A stretch of DNA of 64,000 nt from Thalassomonas actiniarum (GCF_000948975.2 NZ_CP059735.1:6012603-6076602); one strand, 5' to 3'; counted from the first letter of the stretch, positions 47,307 to 56,379 are shown. The notes: generated by a model not told the origin, from the sequence alone. Numbers and translations: made by a program.

Positions 47307-48413
47307 TTAGCCGCCGCCACGTTTTCTCACTGTTAAGGTTGACCAGCCTTTCCAGAACTTATATGAATTGTTGTTGGGTTTTGCCTTAGTGGTCCAGTCT
47401 TCACCATGGGTACGGTTAAAGTTACCGTTGCGTACTTCGTAGATATTATACATACCGTCTTTACCTAAGCTGATATTACCGGTATTGGTCACATCAGGCT
47501 TGTGGATATAATCCTGGGTCAGGTTTTCACTGATCACCGAACCGGCAAAACCCACCACCTTATGATTTCTAAACCCTTGCTCAACCAGGGCCCGGGAAAA
47601 ACGACGGGCATAAGGTTCGCGTTTACCAAAACCGCCCCACATCCTGCGGGTATGGGTGGCGCCCCAACAGGAAAAGAGATAAATCACGATGGGTTGCCCC
47701 GGGTTACGATCTAAACCGTCGGCCCGTAACTGTATCGCCAGTTCTGTAGCCCCCAGCTTGCCGTTATGACTACCGATACCACGTCCCAGATGGCCATGGC
47801 CAACTATAAATAACTCACCGCCGCCATCAAGGGACGAAAGCGAGTTGCCGTGTGAGATCTCCCGCTTATACATGTCGGCGGTCAGGTGTCTTCTGATATA
47901 AGTAACAGTATGATAGGTAGCACCATCCTGGTCATCATGATAAGGCGCATAAATTTCATGCGGCAGGTTTTTCCTGTTATTTGTTATTCCCTGTATCAAA
48001 GGCTGTAAACGCCGAGCCTGATCAAGTTCGACCTTGGCATTTTGTTCACTGGCCATCACGTCCAGCGCGGTAGGGATCGGCGGCGGCACGTAAGCGGCAC
48101 ATTGCAGCAAAATTTGACTGAAACGGGTTTGCAATTGCCCTGAGTTAATGGCGCTCACTTCTGAAACCACCTTTCTGATCTCATGACGCATCACCCCGGC
48201 ACGCATCATAATAATCGCCCGGCGATAACGGCGATCGTTCGCGGTACCGCTCTTGCCTATATGCATTTTTTCTCCGATCCGTCTCATCTCATGGGTGGTG
48301 GCATTAATGCCCCACTGAAAAACCTTTGAGCCTGCCTGCGGATTGCGCTGATCGATATAGGCTGCAGTATCTGTGAGTCTTTGTTCGGTGCTTTTAGTGG
48401 AAAATAACGGCAT
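47307..48413 (-). CDS. Candidate clan-CD (C80/caspase-like) cysteine peptidase
   Basis: A 368-residue protein starting at the ATG at 48413, which follows an AGGA motif; a longer frame adds 20 residues. No signal peptide. The N-terminal half is helical with basic stretches and no known domain. The C-terminal half has two strands ending in LFIVGHGHLG (His206) and, 43 residues later, PIVIYLFSCWGA (Cys249), then a strand KVVGFAGSVI. This His-Gly-His and hydrophobic-strand-Cys order resembles the cysteine protease domain of MARTX toxins and other clan-CD enzymes. A conserved Gly-rich end (KRGGG) closes the protein. No toxin or secretion genes are adjacent. Peptidase activity is inferred. Confidence 0.55.
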   Translation of the reverse strand: MPLFSTKSTEQRLTDTAAYIDQRNPQAGSKVFQWGINATTHEMRRIGEKMHIGKSGTANDRRYRRAIIMMRAGVMRHEIRKVVSEVSAINSGQLQTRFSQILLQCAAYVPPPIPTALDVMASEQNAKVELDQARRLQPLIQGITNNRKNLPHEIYAPYHDDQDGATYHTVTYIRRHLTADMYKREISHGNSLSSLDGGGELFIVGHGHLGRGIGSHNGKLGATELAIQLRADGLDRNPGQPIVIYLFSCWGATHTRRMWGGFGKREPYARRFSRALVEQGFRNHKVVGFAGSVISENLTQDYIHKPDVTNTGNISLGKDGMYNIYEVRNGNFNRTHGEDWTTKAKPNNNSYKFWKGWSTLTVRKRGGG

Positions 48414-48607
48414 GTAAAGTCCTATTACATTAATCGGCGGCAGTTCATTACAGCTACATGATAAAAGCAGCAAAGACCTGACAGGTGGCCGCCCTTGAAA
48501 GATATGGGAAAATATAACATGTGCCGGGCATTAGTAAACTGCCAAAGCAGAAAAGTTCGCTTAACGCCGGGCCGGCTAACGACAGCAAGGCACAATGGAG
48601 CGCGGGA

Positions 48608-49078
48608 TTAGCTCAGATGTTTTTCCATCGACCAGTTGATAAGTATCTCGCCGTTACGGGCAATTTCATTTTTGCGGATCACACAAAAGTCCTGCTTGGC
48701 AAAAAAGGGCTTTGCCAGGTAGGAGGCATTAACCGTTAAAGTCGCTATTCCCCGCTGCCGGGCCTGCGTTTCCAGGTGCCGGTATAATGCCGTAGCAATC
48801 CCTTTTTTCTGATGTCGGGGATGGCTGTAGGCCAGGCCAATCAAACCATCGTCTGCCAGGGTCATAAAGCCTGCCACCTGATTATCCAGTTCGGCAACAA
48901 AAGGCGCCATGTGCTGCAGTTTAGTTTGCCAGAGCGGGTAATCAATTGGCAGGGGCGCCCACTGGTTTATCTCCGCATCGCTGTAATACTGGCGGGCGAC
49001 TCTGTGGATGCTGGTATAAAAAATATCGGTGAGCGCCCTGGCGTCACTCAAATGAAAATGCCGGATATAAATCGTCAC
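48608..49078 (-). CDS. GNAT family N-acetyltransferase
   Basis: A 156-residue acetyltransferase. The acetyl-CoA motif is YSHPRHQKKGIATALYRHLE, and the fold order is standard, with GFMTLADDGLIGLAYSHP on strands 4-5. It resembles E. coli YafP and similar proteins. Its start overlaps the stop of the upstream gene at 49075 by four bases, so they are co-translated. Substrate unknown. Confidence 0.9.
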   Translation of the reverse strand: MTIYIRHFHLSDARALTDIFYTSIHRVARQYYSDAEINQWAPLPIDYPLWQTKLQHMAPFVAELDNQVAGFMTLADDGLIGLAYSHPRHQKKGIATALYRHLETQARQRGIATLTVNASYLAKPFFAKQDFCVIRKNEIARNGEILINWSMEKHLS

Positions 49079-49716
49079 AACAACTTCCCCGGCTTATTGG
49101 CGGCGCGCCGCTTCAGGCAAATAAAAGCCATAGTTAACAACACCAGCAGAGTCATGGCCCCCCATTTCAGTGCCGGAAGATGTAATCCCTGCACCAGCAG
49201 GCGTTCATTTTTCTCGATACTGGCCCATTTATGACTGGCGGCATCGGCAAAGGCATCGCTGATAAAGATTTCCGCAATATCCCGGCGACTGCGATAGTGC
49301 ACTATCACCAGGCGGTGCCAGTCATTGCTGTTATCTGCCATCCAGTCACTGCCAAAAACCGGCTGGGAAAACTGTTGCGCCAGTAATTTTACCATCACAG
49401 CACTGAAACGATCATAAGCTTGCCGCCCTGTGCCCTGGTTTTCCCGGCCATCCAGGTATTGTGCCTGCTCATTAAACTTATATAAATTCACCGTATAAAA
49501 AGGCAGGCCGTCATCATTTTCCAGGAAATGCCGCAGTGCTTTCAGGTCATGGCGGCCACCGGGCACTTGGCTTTGCTGTTCAATTTTGCCAAGATAAGCT
49601 TCAACCTCGGCTTCAGACAGGGGCTGTTGCGAACCGCTAAACGCCAGCACCAAAACAAGTAAAAGAGTAAAGCAAACCACAAACAACAGATTCGATAATT
49701 TAAACACAGCTTTCAT
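49075..49716 (-). CDS. Membrane-anchored protein with a DUF1330-like domain
   Basis: A 213-residue protein with membrane helices at both ends (residues 8-27 and about 182-202). The periplasmic part contains LPFYTVNLYKFNEQAQYLDG, then RFSAVMVKLLAQQFSQPVFG, WHRLVIVHYRSRRDIAEIF and SDAFADAASHK, a ferredoxin-like alpha-beta pattern close to DUF1330 and other dimeric alpha/beta-barrel proteins. Function unknown. Operon with the downstream GNAT gene. Confidence 0.7.
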   Translation of the reverse strand: MKAVFKLSNLLFVVCFTLLLVLVLAFSGSQQPLSEAEVEAYLGKIEQQSQVPGGRHDLKALRHFLENDDGLPFYTVNLYKFNEQAQYLDGRENQGTGRQAYDRFSAVMVKLLAQQFSQPVFGSDWMADNSNDWHRLVIVHYRSRRDIAEIFISDAFADAASHKWASIEKNERLLVQGLHLPALKWGAMTLLVLLTMAFICLKRRAANKPGKLL

Positions 49717-49776
49717 CCGGGTACTCTCTATAAAACATTGCTTTTATTTATCCACCAGCAGTTAACGGCCGATTTG

Positions 49777-50304
49777 TTATTGCGCTTTGAGCAAGTGATA
49801 AACTTTCACATCCGCCAATCGCCCGTAACGGTCAAGTTTTTGCGTATTATGCTGATAGCTCATGCCGATTTTTTCCATCACTTTGCCGGATGCCGGGTTG
49901 TCGATTAAGTGATCGGCGGTTAATTTATTAAGCTCCAGGGAAGAAAAGGCAAAATCCGCCAGCGCCCCGGCCGCTTCCGTAGCATAATTGTTGCCCCAAT
50001 AGTCAAGCCCTAGCCAATACCCCAACTCGGCTTCATCTCCCTGAATGTCTACCAGGGACATAGTGCCCATCAGGCACTTACTGACCTTGTCGGTGACGGC
50101 ATAAATCACCGCGGTTTTATTTTTCCAGTGCTCGCCATGCCCTGAAAGCCACTGCTCGGCCATACCCTCGAGGTAAGGGTGGGGAATATGTAAGGTGGTT
50201 TCGGCTACCCGCTTATCCCCGGCTAACTGTCGGACCCGGGCGGCATCCTCAGGCAAAAACGGCCTTAAAATAAGCCTGGGGGTTTCAAGAATGATTTGTT
50301 CCAT
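49777..50304 (-). CDS. RimJ/RimL-type GNAT N-acetyltransferase
   Basis: An acetyltransferase of the RimJ/RimL group: opening LETPRLILRPFLPEDAARV, and the acetyl-CoA region ELGYWLGLDYWGNNYATEAA. I start at the ATG at 50304 (175 residues), since the AAGGAG motif is ten bases upstream; an ATG three codons earlier is only one base from it. Substrate unknown; such proteins modify ribosomal proteins, antibiotics or small amines. Confidence 0.9.
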   Translation of the reverse strand: MEQIILETPRLILRPFLPEDAARVRQLAGDKRVAETTLHIPHPYLEGMAEQWLSGHGEHWKNKTAVIYAVTDKVSKCLMGTMSLVDIQGDEAELGYWLGLDYWGNNYATEAAGALADFAFSSLELNKLTADHLIDNPASGKVMEKIGMSYQHNTQKLDRYGRLADVKVYHLLKAQ

Positions 50305-50395
50305 GAACTTCATTCTCCTTTTTTAATGTGCTCATCAGCCTTAATCTTGCACCCGGCCCGGATATTCTCCGGACCGGGTGCAAACGGCTCAGGTC

Positions 50396-53300
50396 TTATT
50401 CAAAATAGAACTTCGCCCTTTCGTTATCATAGTTACCGATTTCATGCATGGTTTCGGCATCATATAAACGTCCGTTGATCATGGTGTAACTGATCTTATC
50501 ACTCAGGCGGATATCCCTGGCGACATCACCGTCAACCACTATCATATCGGCAAGCTTACCGGCTTTCAGCGAGCCCAACTGGCTGTCCAGCCCTAAAGAT
50601 ACCGCAGGTGCGATGGTCGCGGTACGAATAGCCTGCAGCGGCGTCATGCCCCCCTGTGCCATCATCCACATTTCCCAGTGCATCGCTAAACCTTCGCGCT
50701 GGCCGTGACCGCCGGAATTAACCTTGATGCCTAAATCCTGCAGCTCTTTAGCTACGGTAGCGACATTAACATGGTTGTAGTGATGCTCGGGCGCTTTAGT
50801 GCGGCGCATTGAACGGGCATCAAGAATCTCATCAGGTACATACTTGCTCAGGCGCGGGTGGCGCCAAACGTCAGTGGTATCATACCAGTAGTGCTCACCC
50901 CAGATACCGCCATAAGCGACCCCTAAGGTCGGGGTATAAGCCATTTCGGAATGGGACCACAGCTGCTTAACATCGTCGTAAATGTTGGCAGTGGGAATGG
51001 AGTGCTCAAGCGTGGTATGGCCGTCAACTATCATGGTCAGGTTATGCTGCAGCAAGGAACCGCCTTCGGGCACTACCATCATTTCCAGTTCACGGGCGGC
51101 CTGGACAAATTGCTGTCTTTGATCCCGGCGCGGCTGATTATAACTCTTGACACTGAAAGCACCGGCTTTTTTCAAACGCTCGACATGGAACTTGGCATCA
51201 TCAAGGTTATCAACATGGGCGGTATAACCGGCAGCGGTGGCACCGTATAAAATAGTACCGGTAGAAAACAGGCGCGGCGCCACTATCTGGCCGCTTTTCT
51301 GCATTTCGCTGGCGGCAAAAAACTCACTGGTATCATAAGACGGGTTATGGATAGTGGTAACCCCTAGCGCTAGTTCGGCATAGTTCGACCAGTTTTGCTC
51401 TGGGATAAGCTCATTATTACCCTGCGGTCCGTGGGCATGGGCATCAATTAAACCCGGCATCAAGGTTTTACCGCTGATATCGATCACCTTGGCATCTTCC
51501 GGCACAGAAACTTGTCCCTGCTGCCCCACGGCGGTAATTTTATTACCTTCAACCAGCACCACACCATTATTGATGATTTGCTCGCCTTCCATAGTGAGTA
51601 CCTTACCGCCGACAAAAGCAACTTTGCCGGAAGGTTTATCGGTTTTTTTCTTAAAGCCTAAATAGGTGGTTTTTGGCGTAACCGCAGCGTCTTTCGCTTT
51701 GTCATCACCTTCAGTTTTCTTCTGCTCTTCATCGGAAGAAATGGCAAATAAACCATCAAGCTCTGCCTGGTACAGGTCCGCACCTAAGCTCCAGTAGATT
51801 TCATCCGAGCCTTTATGCCAGTTAATGCCTTCACCGGCACGTACCGACAACTGCCTGACCGGCAAGTTGGTTGCACCCGGGCCGATTTCAATCACTTCAC
51901 CGCGCTCCACCAAAGGCGTCACGAACACTTTAAAGCGCTCGGCAAAAGCCAGGTATTTACCGTCGGGGGAAACCTTATACTCAGTGGCAAACTTGCCCTG
52001 GTAAATGGTTTGATCATGCTGGCCGTCAAGATCGATTCGCGCCAGCTGAGTGTTTTCTTCATGACGCAACACATAGATACGATCATTACGATCGCCAAAG
52101 TGTGGCTTCAAGCCATTTTCGGTGACCAGTTTCATCTCGCCGCCTTTACTGGAAACCGAGTAGATCCCCGGGTTTAAGCCCCACTTTTTCGGTGTGATAT
52201 AACCGCCGGAGACTTTTCTAAAGACGACTGTTTTACCGTCCGGGGAAAAGCTGGGTTCGATATATTTACCCGGCTCATCCAGTATCGCCTTGCCTTTACC
52301 GCCGCGGGCGGAAACAACACGTACCTGACCCTGTTTCTCATCATCCCAGCTGACATAGACCACTTTTTTGCCGTCGCGGGAGAAACTCGGGTTAAATTCA
52401 AGATGATCTTTCTGCTTGGTCAAACGCTTAACTTTACCGTCAGGCAGGCTGCGGCGGTAGATATGTCCCATGGCTTCAAAAATGACACTGCGGCCATCAG
52501 GGGAAACCTGCACATCCCGCAACATGTTGACGTCAAATGCATCCGGATTGACGTCCTGCTGGAAGCGCAGCGCCGTTTGGATTTTTTTCTCGGTTTTGAC
52601 ATGGAAGTTGATAACTTCGGCTTTTTTGCTACGTAGATCTAAACGGTTGATCTTGCCGCCGGCCCAGAAAATAATACCTTTATTGTCCGGGGTCCAGGCC
52701 ATGGTAGGATATACGCCGTGAATCGCCCAGGTTTCCTGCATATCCCGCTCTAAGCCCTGATAAACCAAAGTTTCTTCACCGTTTTTCAGGTCATATAAAT
52801 AAAGATTGGACTGGAAATCATCCCGGCTGATGTAAGCCAGGTAACGGCCGTCGGGAGACGGAGTCGGGCGGATAGCGCCGCCTTTGCCCGAGAGCACCAC
52901 TTTGATTTCACCGGTTTCCAGCTCAAGGCGTTTGATTTTATAAATGCCTTTTTCCGAGTCTTTGCTGTAATGGAAAGTTTTGCCCGGGGTCGCATCCTGG
53001 GAAAAATAGATATATTTACCGTCATGGGAAAAAGCCGGCTCACCGAGATCTTTTTGATCATTGGGACGCTTGGTCAGCATTACCCCCTGACCGCCAGTTT
53101 TATGGTACATCCAGACTTCACCCGCGCCAAGAGAGCGGCCACTGGTATAATGCTTACGGCCCACTAGAAAATTGCCGTCCGGCGACCAGGCAGGGCTGTT
53201 TAACAAGCGGAACGTTTCTTTAGACACCGCCTTGGCATTGCTACCGTCACGATTCATGATCCACAAATTATCACCGCCGTCCTCATCCGAGGTGAAGGCA

Positions 53301-53635
53301 ATATACTGGCCGTCAGGGCTGAATTTCGGCTGCATTTGCCAGGCGATATCTGTCATCAGAGGTGTGGCTTCACCACCACTGACCGGCATGGTATAAATAT
53401 CACCAAGCAGATCAAACATCAAAGTTTTACCATCAGGACTGAGGTCGATATTCATCCAGGTGCCCTGGGTGACATCAATGGCAGCAGTAGTAAACTGGCC
53501 TTGCGGCTCATTTACCGACCAGCTGGGTTTGTCTTGTTTTTTATCGTCGGTTTCACCGGCAAACGCCGGTGCAGCAGAAAAAGCCATGGTCACACAAAGG
53601 GACAGCATGGACAATTTGGAAGTTATTGTCGGCAT
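50396..53635 (-). CDS. Exported amidohydrolase with N-terminal TolB-type beta propeller
   Basis: A protein of about 1079 residues with a signal peptide ending AFA-GE. The first two thirds contain many PD40/WD-like blades (such as PKFSPDGQYIAFTSDEDGG and PAWSPDGNFLVG) forming one or two propellers. The last 400 residues are an amidohydrolase of the imidazolonepropionase/prolidase type, with DAHAHG metal ligands, and later VVPEGG, HTTLEHSIP and VNSGGHGQREG. Marine bacteria often have several of these; they are thought to act on peptides or cyclic amides in the periplasm. I chose the ATG at 53635 over a TTG six bases earlier. Confidence 0.92.
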   Translation of the reverse strand: MPTITSKLSMLSLCVTMAFSAAPAFAGETDDKKQDKPSWSVNEPQGQFTTAAIDVTQGTWMNIDLSPDGKTLMFDLLGDIYTMPVSGGEATPLMTDIAWQMQPKFSPDGQYIAFTSDEDGGDNLWIMNRDGSNAKAVSKETFRLLNSPAWSPDGNFLVGRKHYTSGRSLGAGEVWMYHKTGGQGVMLTKRPNDQKDLGEPAFSHDGKYIYFSQDATPGKTFHYSKDSEKGIYKIKRLELETGEIKVVLSGKGGAIRPTPSPDGRYLAYISRDDFQSNLYLYDLKNGEETLVYQGLERDMQETWAIHGVYPTMAWTPDNKGIIFWAGGKINRLDLRSKKAEVINFHVKTEKKIQTALRFQQDVNPDAFDVNMLRDVQVSPDGRSVIFEAMGHIYRRSLPDGKVKRLTKQKDHLEFNPSFSRDGKKVVYVSWDDEKQGQVRVVSARGGKGKAILDEPGKYIEPSFSPDGKTVVFRKVSGGYITPKKWGLNPGIYSVSSKGGEMKLVTENGLKPHFGDRNDRIYVLRHEENTQLARIDLDGQHDQTIYQGKFATEYKVSPDGKYLAFAERFKVFVTPLVERGEVIEIGPGATNLPVRQLSVRAGEGINWHKGSDEIYWSLGADLYQAELDGLFAISSDEEQKKTEGDDKAKDAAVTPKTTYLGFKKKTDKPSGKVAFVGGKVLTMEGEQIINNGVVLVEGNKITAVGQQGQVSVPEDAKVIDISGKTLMPGLIDAHAHGPQGNNELIPEQNWSNYAELALGVTTIHNPSYDTSEFFAASEMQKSGQIVAPRLFSTGTILYGATAAGYTAHVDNLDDAKFHVERLKKAGAFSVKSYNQPRRDQRQQFVQAARELEMMVVPEGGSLLQHNLTMIVDGHTTLEHSIPTANIYDDVKQLWSHSEMAYTPTLGVAYGGIWGEHYWYDTTDVWRHPRLSKYVPDEILDARSMRRTKAPEHHYNHVNVATVAKELQDLGIKVNSGGHGQREGLAMHWEMWMMAQGGMTPLQAIRTATIAPAVSLGLDSQLGSLKAGKLADMIVVDGDVARDIRLSDKISYTMINGRLYDAETMHEIGNYDNERAKFYFE

Positions 53636-54002
53636 AATCAAATCACTTTTATAGTTTTATAGCGCTAAAGAGCGGGGCTAATTTTTATTTTTATTTTTAG
53701 CTACTATAAATAAAATTGATTCAATAACCTACTAAAAGTGTATAGACAAGTCGGTAAAATTGTATACAAATATTGGCGGTTTGGCTGATAATGGTGAGGA
53801 GAGTTTTAATTTCACGCCTGGGAAATGAAATAATATTTTTTCAGCCCTGTGGCCGATAACAGCCATGTTTAATTTTTTTGACCCAAACGCTATCTTACAG
53901 TTTCTCCCTAAATCTTGATATATCCTGGTAATTTACATAGCAAGCCATTGCTATTCTCGAATATCTCAAGTCTCGTTATGTAACACAGTCAATTGGATTG
54001 AA

Positions 54003-54021
54003 ACCAGTAATAATTACTGGT
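54003..54021 (+). promoter_or_regulatory. Perfect palindrome upstream of the NDT/TIR-like gene
   Basis: ACCAGTAAT-A-ATTACTGGT, two perfect 9-base arms around a single A. It lies 106 bases before the predicted start of the next gene. Likely an operator; regulator unknown. Confidence 0.55.
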
Positions 54022-54070
54022 AACTTATTCAATATATTATAAAAAAAGATATAAAAAGTGGATTAGCGTA

Positions 54071-54086
54071 AAATTGTCGACAATTT
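54071..54086 (+). promoter_or_regulatory. Perfect 16-base palindrome near the start of the NDT/TIR-like gene
   Basis: AAATTGTC-GACAATTT with no spacer, flanked by GATTA and TAATC that extend the symmetry. It is 40 bases before the TTG start, where it would overlap a promoter or the leader. Confidence 0.5.
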
Positions 54087-54126
54087 AATCCTAAATACAC
54101 TTATGCACTCCAAGGAGGGCCTAGCA

Positions 54127-54957
54127 TTGGCTAAAAACACAAAAAAAGATTGTTTCATTATTATGCCAATTGCTGATGTTGATGGATATGCATCTGGTCA
54201 TTTTGGACATGTATATGAAAATATTATTAAGCCATCATGTGACTTGGCTGGATACAATTCGCTCAGGGCTGATGAAGTTAAAGAAACGAATCTAATCCAT
54301 CTAGATATTCTGAAGAAACTCATCGAAGCACCAATGGCAATTTGTGATTTAAGTAATAGAAATCCTAACGTGCTTTTTGAATTAGGAATTAGACAAGCAT
54401 TTGACAAACCAGTTGTTCTAATACAAGAGAAAGGTACGCCAAAAATATTCGATATCGCTCCTCTGAGATACATAGAGTATTCAAAGGAGATGAAATACCA
54501 TGAAGTGCTAAACATGCAACAAGAGCTAAAAAGTTCTCTTGAAGCTACAGCGGCCGCTGAATCAGATACTACCAATATCAATTCTATTGTTAAGCTTCTT
54601 GCCTTAAATACTCCTGCACAATTACCAGACTTGGAAAATGGTAAAGAAAGTATGGCTCTCGAATACCTACAAGCTGAAATGCAAGATATGAGAAAGATGG
54701 TTGAGATTTCAATGATGGAGAGTAAAAACCCCCGTCGTCGAGGTTCAATTAGTGCATACGAATATGAGCGTATTTCTAAGGAAGTCGAAAAGTTGACTGA
54801 CAATATGGCAAGAACAAAAATACCAGATGCTGAGAGGCATAATCGGTTGAATATGCTGATGAGAGAAGCAGAGGAGTTAATGATGCATTGTGTAGAGAAG
54901 GCAGATCACATGCACTTCAGACGTTTAATTGAACGAATTAAAAGAGCTGAAGCATAA
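54127..54957 (+). CDS. Nucleoside 2-deoxyribosyltransferase/TIR-like protein
   Basis: About 276 residues. I prefer the TTG at 54127 because a strong AAGGAGG precedes it by nine bases; the ATG at 54103 would place that site inside the gene. The N-terminal 120 residues match a widespread family: DCFIIMPIA, HVYENIIKPSCDLAGYNSL, RADEVKETNL, ICDLSNRNPNVLFELGI and KPVVLIQEKG. The fold is that of nucleoside deoxyribosyltransferases and TIR-like NADases, and the Glu in NVLFELGI is in the catalytic position. The rest is helical with coiled-coil tendency and an Arg-rich patch. Related proteins occur in defence and signalling loci. First gene of an AT-rich island. Confidence 0.65.
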   Translation: MAKNTKKDCFIIMPIADVDGYASGHFGHVYENIIKPSCDLAGYNSLRADEVKETNLIHLDILKKLIEAPMAICDLSNRNPNVLFELGIRQAFDKPVVLIQEKGTPKIFDIAPLRYIEYSKEMKYHEVLNMQQELKSSLEATAAAESDTTNINSIVKLLALNTPAQLPDLENGKESMALEYLQAEMQDMRKMVEISMMESKNPRRRGSISAYEYERISKEVEKLTDNMARTKIPDAERHNRLNMLMREAEELMMHCVEKADHMHFRRLIERIKRAEA

Positions 54958-54997
54958 CTTACATAACAAGTGTGTCATGCTCCTTAAGTTATTAAGT
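54957..54997 (+). other. Stem-loop immediately after the NDT/TIR-like gene
   Basis: ACTTA-ATAAC-AAG pairs with CTT-GTTAT-TAAGT with small bulges and a 12-base loop, starting at the stop codon. No T tract follows, so it is not a classic terminator. It may be an RNA processing site or a decayed recombination site. Confidence 0.45.
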
Positions 54998-55018
54998 CGA
55001 AAAAGTTAAAGGATTAAT

Positions 55019-55207
55019 ATGGAAAACGAAGAAGTTATATATGAGTTTGAAGGTCAAAAATTACGAGCAGAGTACACTCTGTTTGATGATACTTTAACTA
55101 CTTATCTACCTGATGGCTCAAATCGAAAAACAGAGTTGAGAGGGTTAAAACCTGAGCTTGCTGCATTAATGCACTTAAAGATTTATACGCAAAAATCGAG
55201 TACATAA
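55019..55207 (+). CDS. Small hypothetical protein of the accessory island
   Basis: A 62-residue, acidic soluble protein (MENEEVIYEFEGQKLRAEY ... LRGLKPELAALMHL). An AAAGGAT motif precedes the ATG by six bases, which supports expression. No recognised family. Its stop lies within the left end of the attC-like palindrome, a common arrangement in gene cassettes. AT-rich like its neighbours. Confidence 0.55.
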   Translation: MENEEVIYEFEGQKLRAEYTLFDDTLTTYLPDGSNRKTELRGLKPELAALMHLKIYTQKSST

Positions 55208-55287
55208 CAGATTGCTCAAGTTTATTTCGGGCCTTCAGTCCTCCACGGGACGCATACTGCGTAGGCGCCCCTTAGCAAAGCGTAGGC
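55202..55287 (+). other. attC-like imperfect palindrome (integron cassette site candidate)
   Basis: The left end reads TAACAG then TGCTCAAG (55213-55220). The right end reads CTTAGCA (55271-55277) then AAGCGTAGGC. The inner boxes pair except for one extra G on the left arm, the pattern of the unpaired base in integron attC sites. The right core is GCGT-AGGC, one T short of GCGTTAGGC. Between them lies a GC-rich variable stretch with an ACGCA-TAC-TGCGT hairpin. The stop codon of one gene falls in the left box, and the next gene starts 19 bases after the right box, as in cassettes. No integrase is visible. Confidence 0.4.
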
Positions 55288-55305
55288 AATCAAAAAAGGT
55301 GTTTT

Positions 55306-56379
55306 ATGTCATCTTTAGGAATTATTAATGCAGAAAGGCTCATGCTACTTCCTGAAAAATATTGGAAGTCTCACGAGTTTTGTTTTTATCTTCACGATAA
55401 ATTAGCAACCATGTTGGTAGAGTATGACGCCCACGGTGTACAAGATATGGTTGTTGATGCATTTCATGAAGCCGCAAAAGGAAAGGAAGACAAACTTAGT
55501 GACATAAACCTTCTTGAGTTCATGAAAGAAAACAAGTTGGTCGAACCCTATAAACATCATTTGGTTAGCCATACTGTCATAGCATTGACCTCTGATATGC
55601 TTCATTTTTTATATGAAGCCTTAAGTTGCTTTGAGAAAAGAAAGTTCTCAGTCGCATTTTCCTTACTTAGAAAACCTCTTAAAGAGCATTTGTTTTTTCT
55701 CTCATGGATATTAGCAGACGAAGATGACTTTGTTTCTAGGTTTGAAGCAAATAACCATGTGAGCTTTAGCGGCGTAACTAAAGAAACAAGAATTGATATT
55801 ATTGAAAAAGCAATAAAGAAGTTACATGTTGGGGATGCCTTTGATGCGGAGATGATTTGGAATTATGTGTATTCTAAAAAACATGAAAATGGATTTGAAC
55901 CAACTTGGCAAAGAGCTACGCATTTAACAACCTCTCAAGGAGAGCTTCTAAAAACGGAAGACTATTCATTAAACTTTATATTTGAAGATGTTTTTGATGA
56001 TTATTACTTTGAATTTTTGAGCAAAAATTTACCATACATTTTTCTATATATTACTCAAGTCACCTTAGAGTGCTTTAATCGTATTCATGAAGTTAATGAT
56101 AAGACGGCTTCACATCTAATTTTAACAATGATGGGTTGTTATGAAGCGCTGTTTTTAGATGGTAGAGGAATGAGTATCAGTAAAATGCTACAAAAAAAAC
56201 TAGGAAGCATGTTGAGTTGTATGCACTGTAAATCAGATTTCAAAATTAATAAAAGCAATGCTCCTAGCTTGTATCTGCATGAGTTTTTTGTATGTAAAAA
56301 ATGTGGGTTAAAATCAGAATTTCCACTTTATTGGTTGTTAGCTAAAGCTAACATGGTACTAACAAAAGATGATGAGTAA
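55306..56379 (+). CDS. Hypothetical protein with C-terminal zinc ribbon
   Basis: A 357-residue protein of unrecognised family. Mostly helical (residues 30-270) and rich in aromatic and acidic residues, with no signal peptide or clear membrane helix. Near the end, LSCMHCKSDF and FVCKKCGLKSEF form a four-cysteine zinc ribbon. GAAAA/AAGGTG precedes the ATG. Part of the AT-rich island; codon use differs clearly from the flanking genes, pointing to transfer. Could be a partner of the NDT/TIR-like protein, but only position suggests this. Confidence 0.65.
   Translation: MSSLGIINAERLMLLPEKYWKSHEFCFYLHDKLATMLVEYDAHGVQDMVVDAFHEAAKGKEDKLSDINLLEFMKENKLVEPYKHHLVSHTVIALTSDMLHFLYEALSCFEKRKFSVAFSLLRKPLKEHLFFLSWILADEDDFVSRFEANNHVSFSGVTKETRIDIIEKAIKKLHVGDAFDAEMIWNYVYSKKHENGFEPTWQRATHLTTSQGELLKTEDYSLNFIFEDVFDDYYFEFLSKNLPYIFLYITQVTLECFNRIHEVNDKTASHLILTMMGCYEALFLDGRGMSISKMLQKKLGSMLSCMHCKSDFKINKSNAPSLYLHEFFVCKKCGLKSEFPLYWLLAKANMVLTKDDE

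Larger units (their letters stand above)
53636..54126. other. AT-rich intergenic region at left border of the accessory island
   Basis: About 490 bases, markedly AT-rich, with no supported gene. It includes the amidohydrolase promoter at its left and two strong palindromes at its right (54003-54021 and 54071-54086). GC drops here compared with the preceding 50 kb. Confidence 0.6.

Noticed and set aside
54103-54126. ATG at 54103 as start of the NDT/TIR-like gene
   Set aside because: A strong AAGGAGG lies inside this segment and points to the TTG at 54127.
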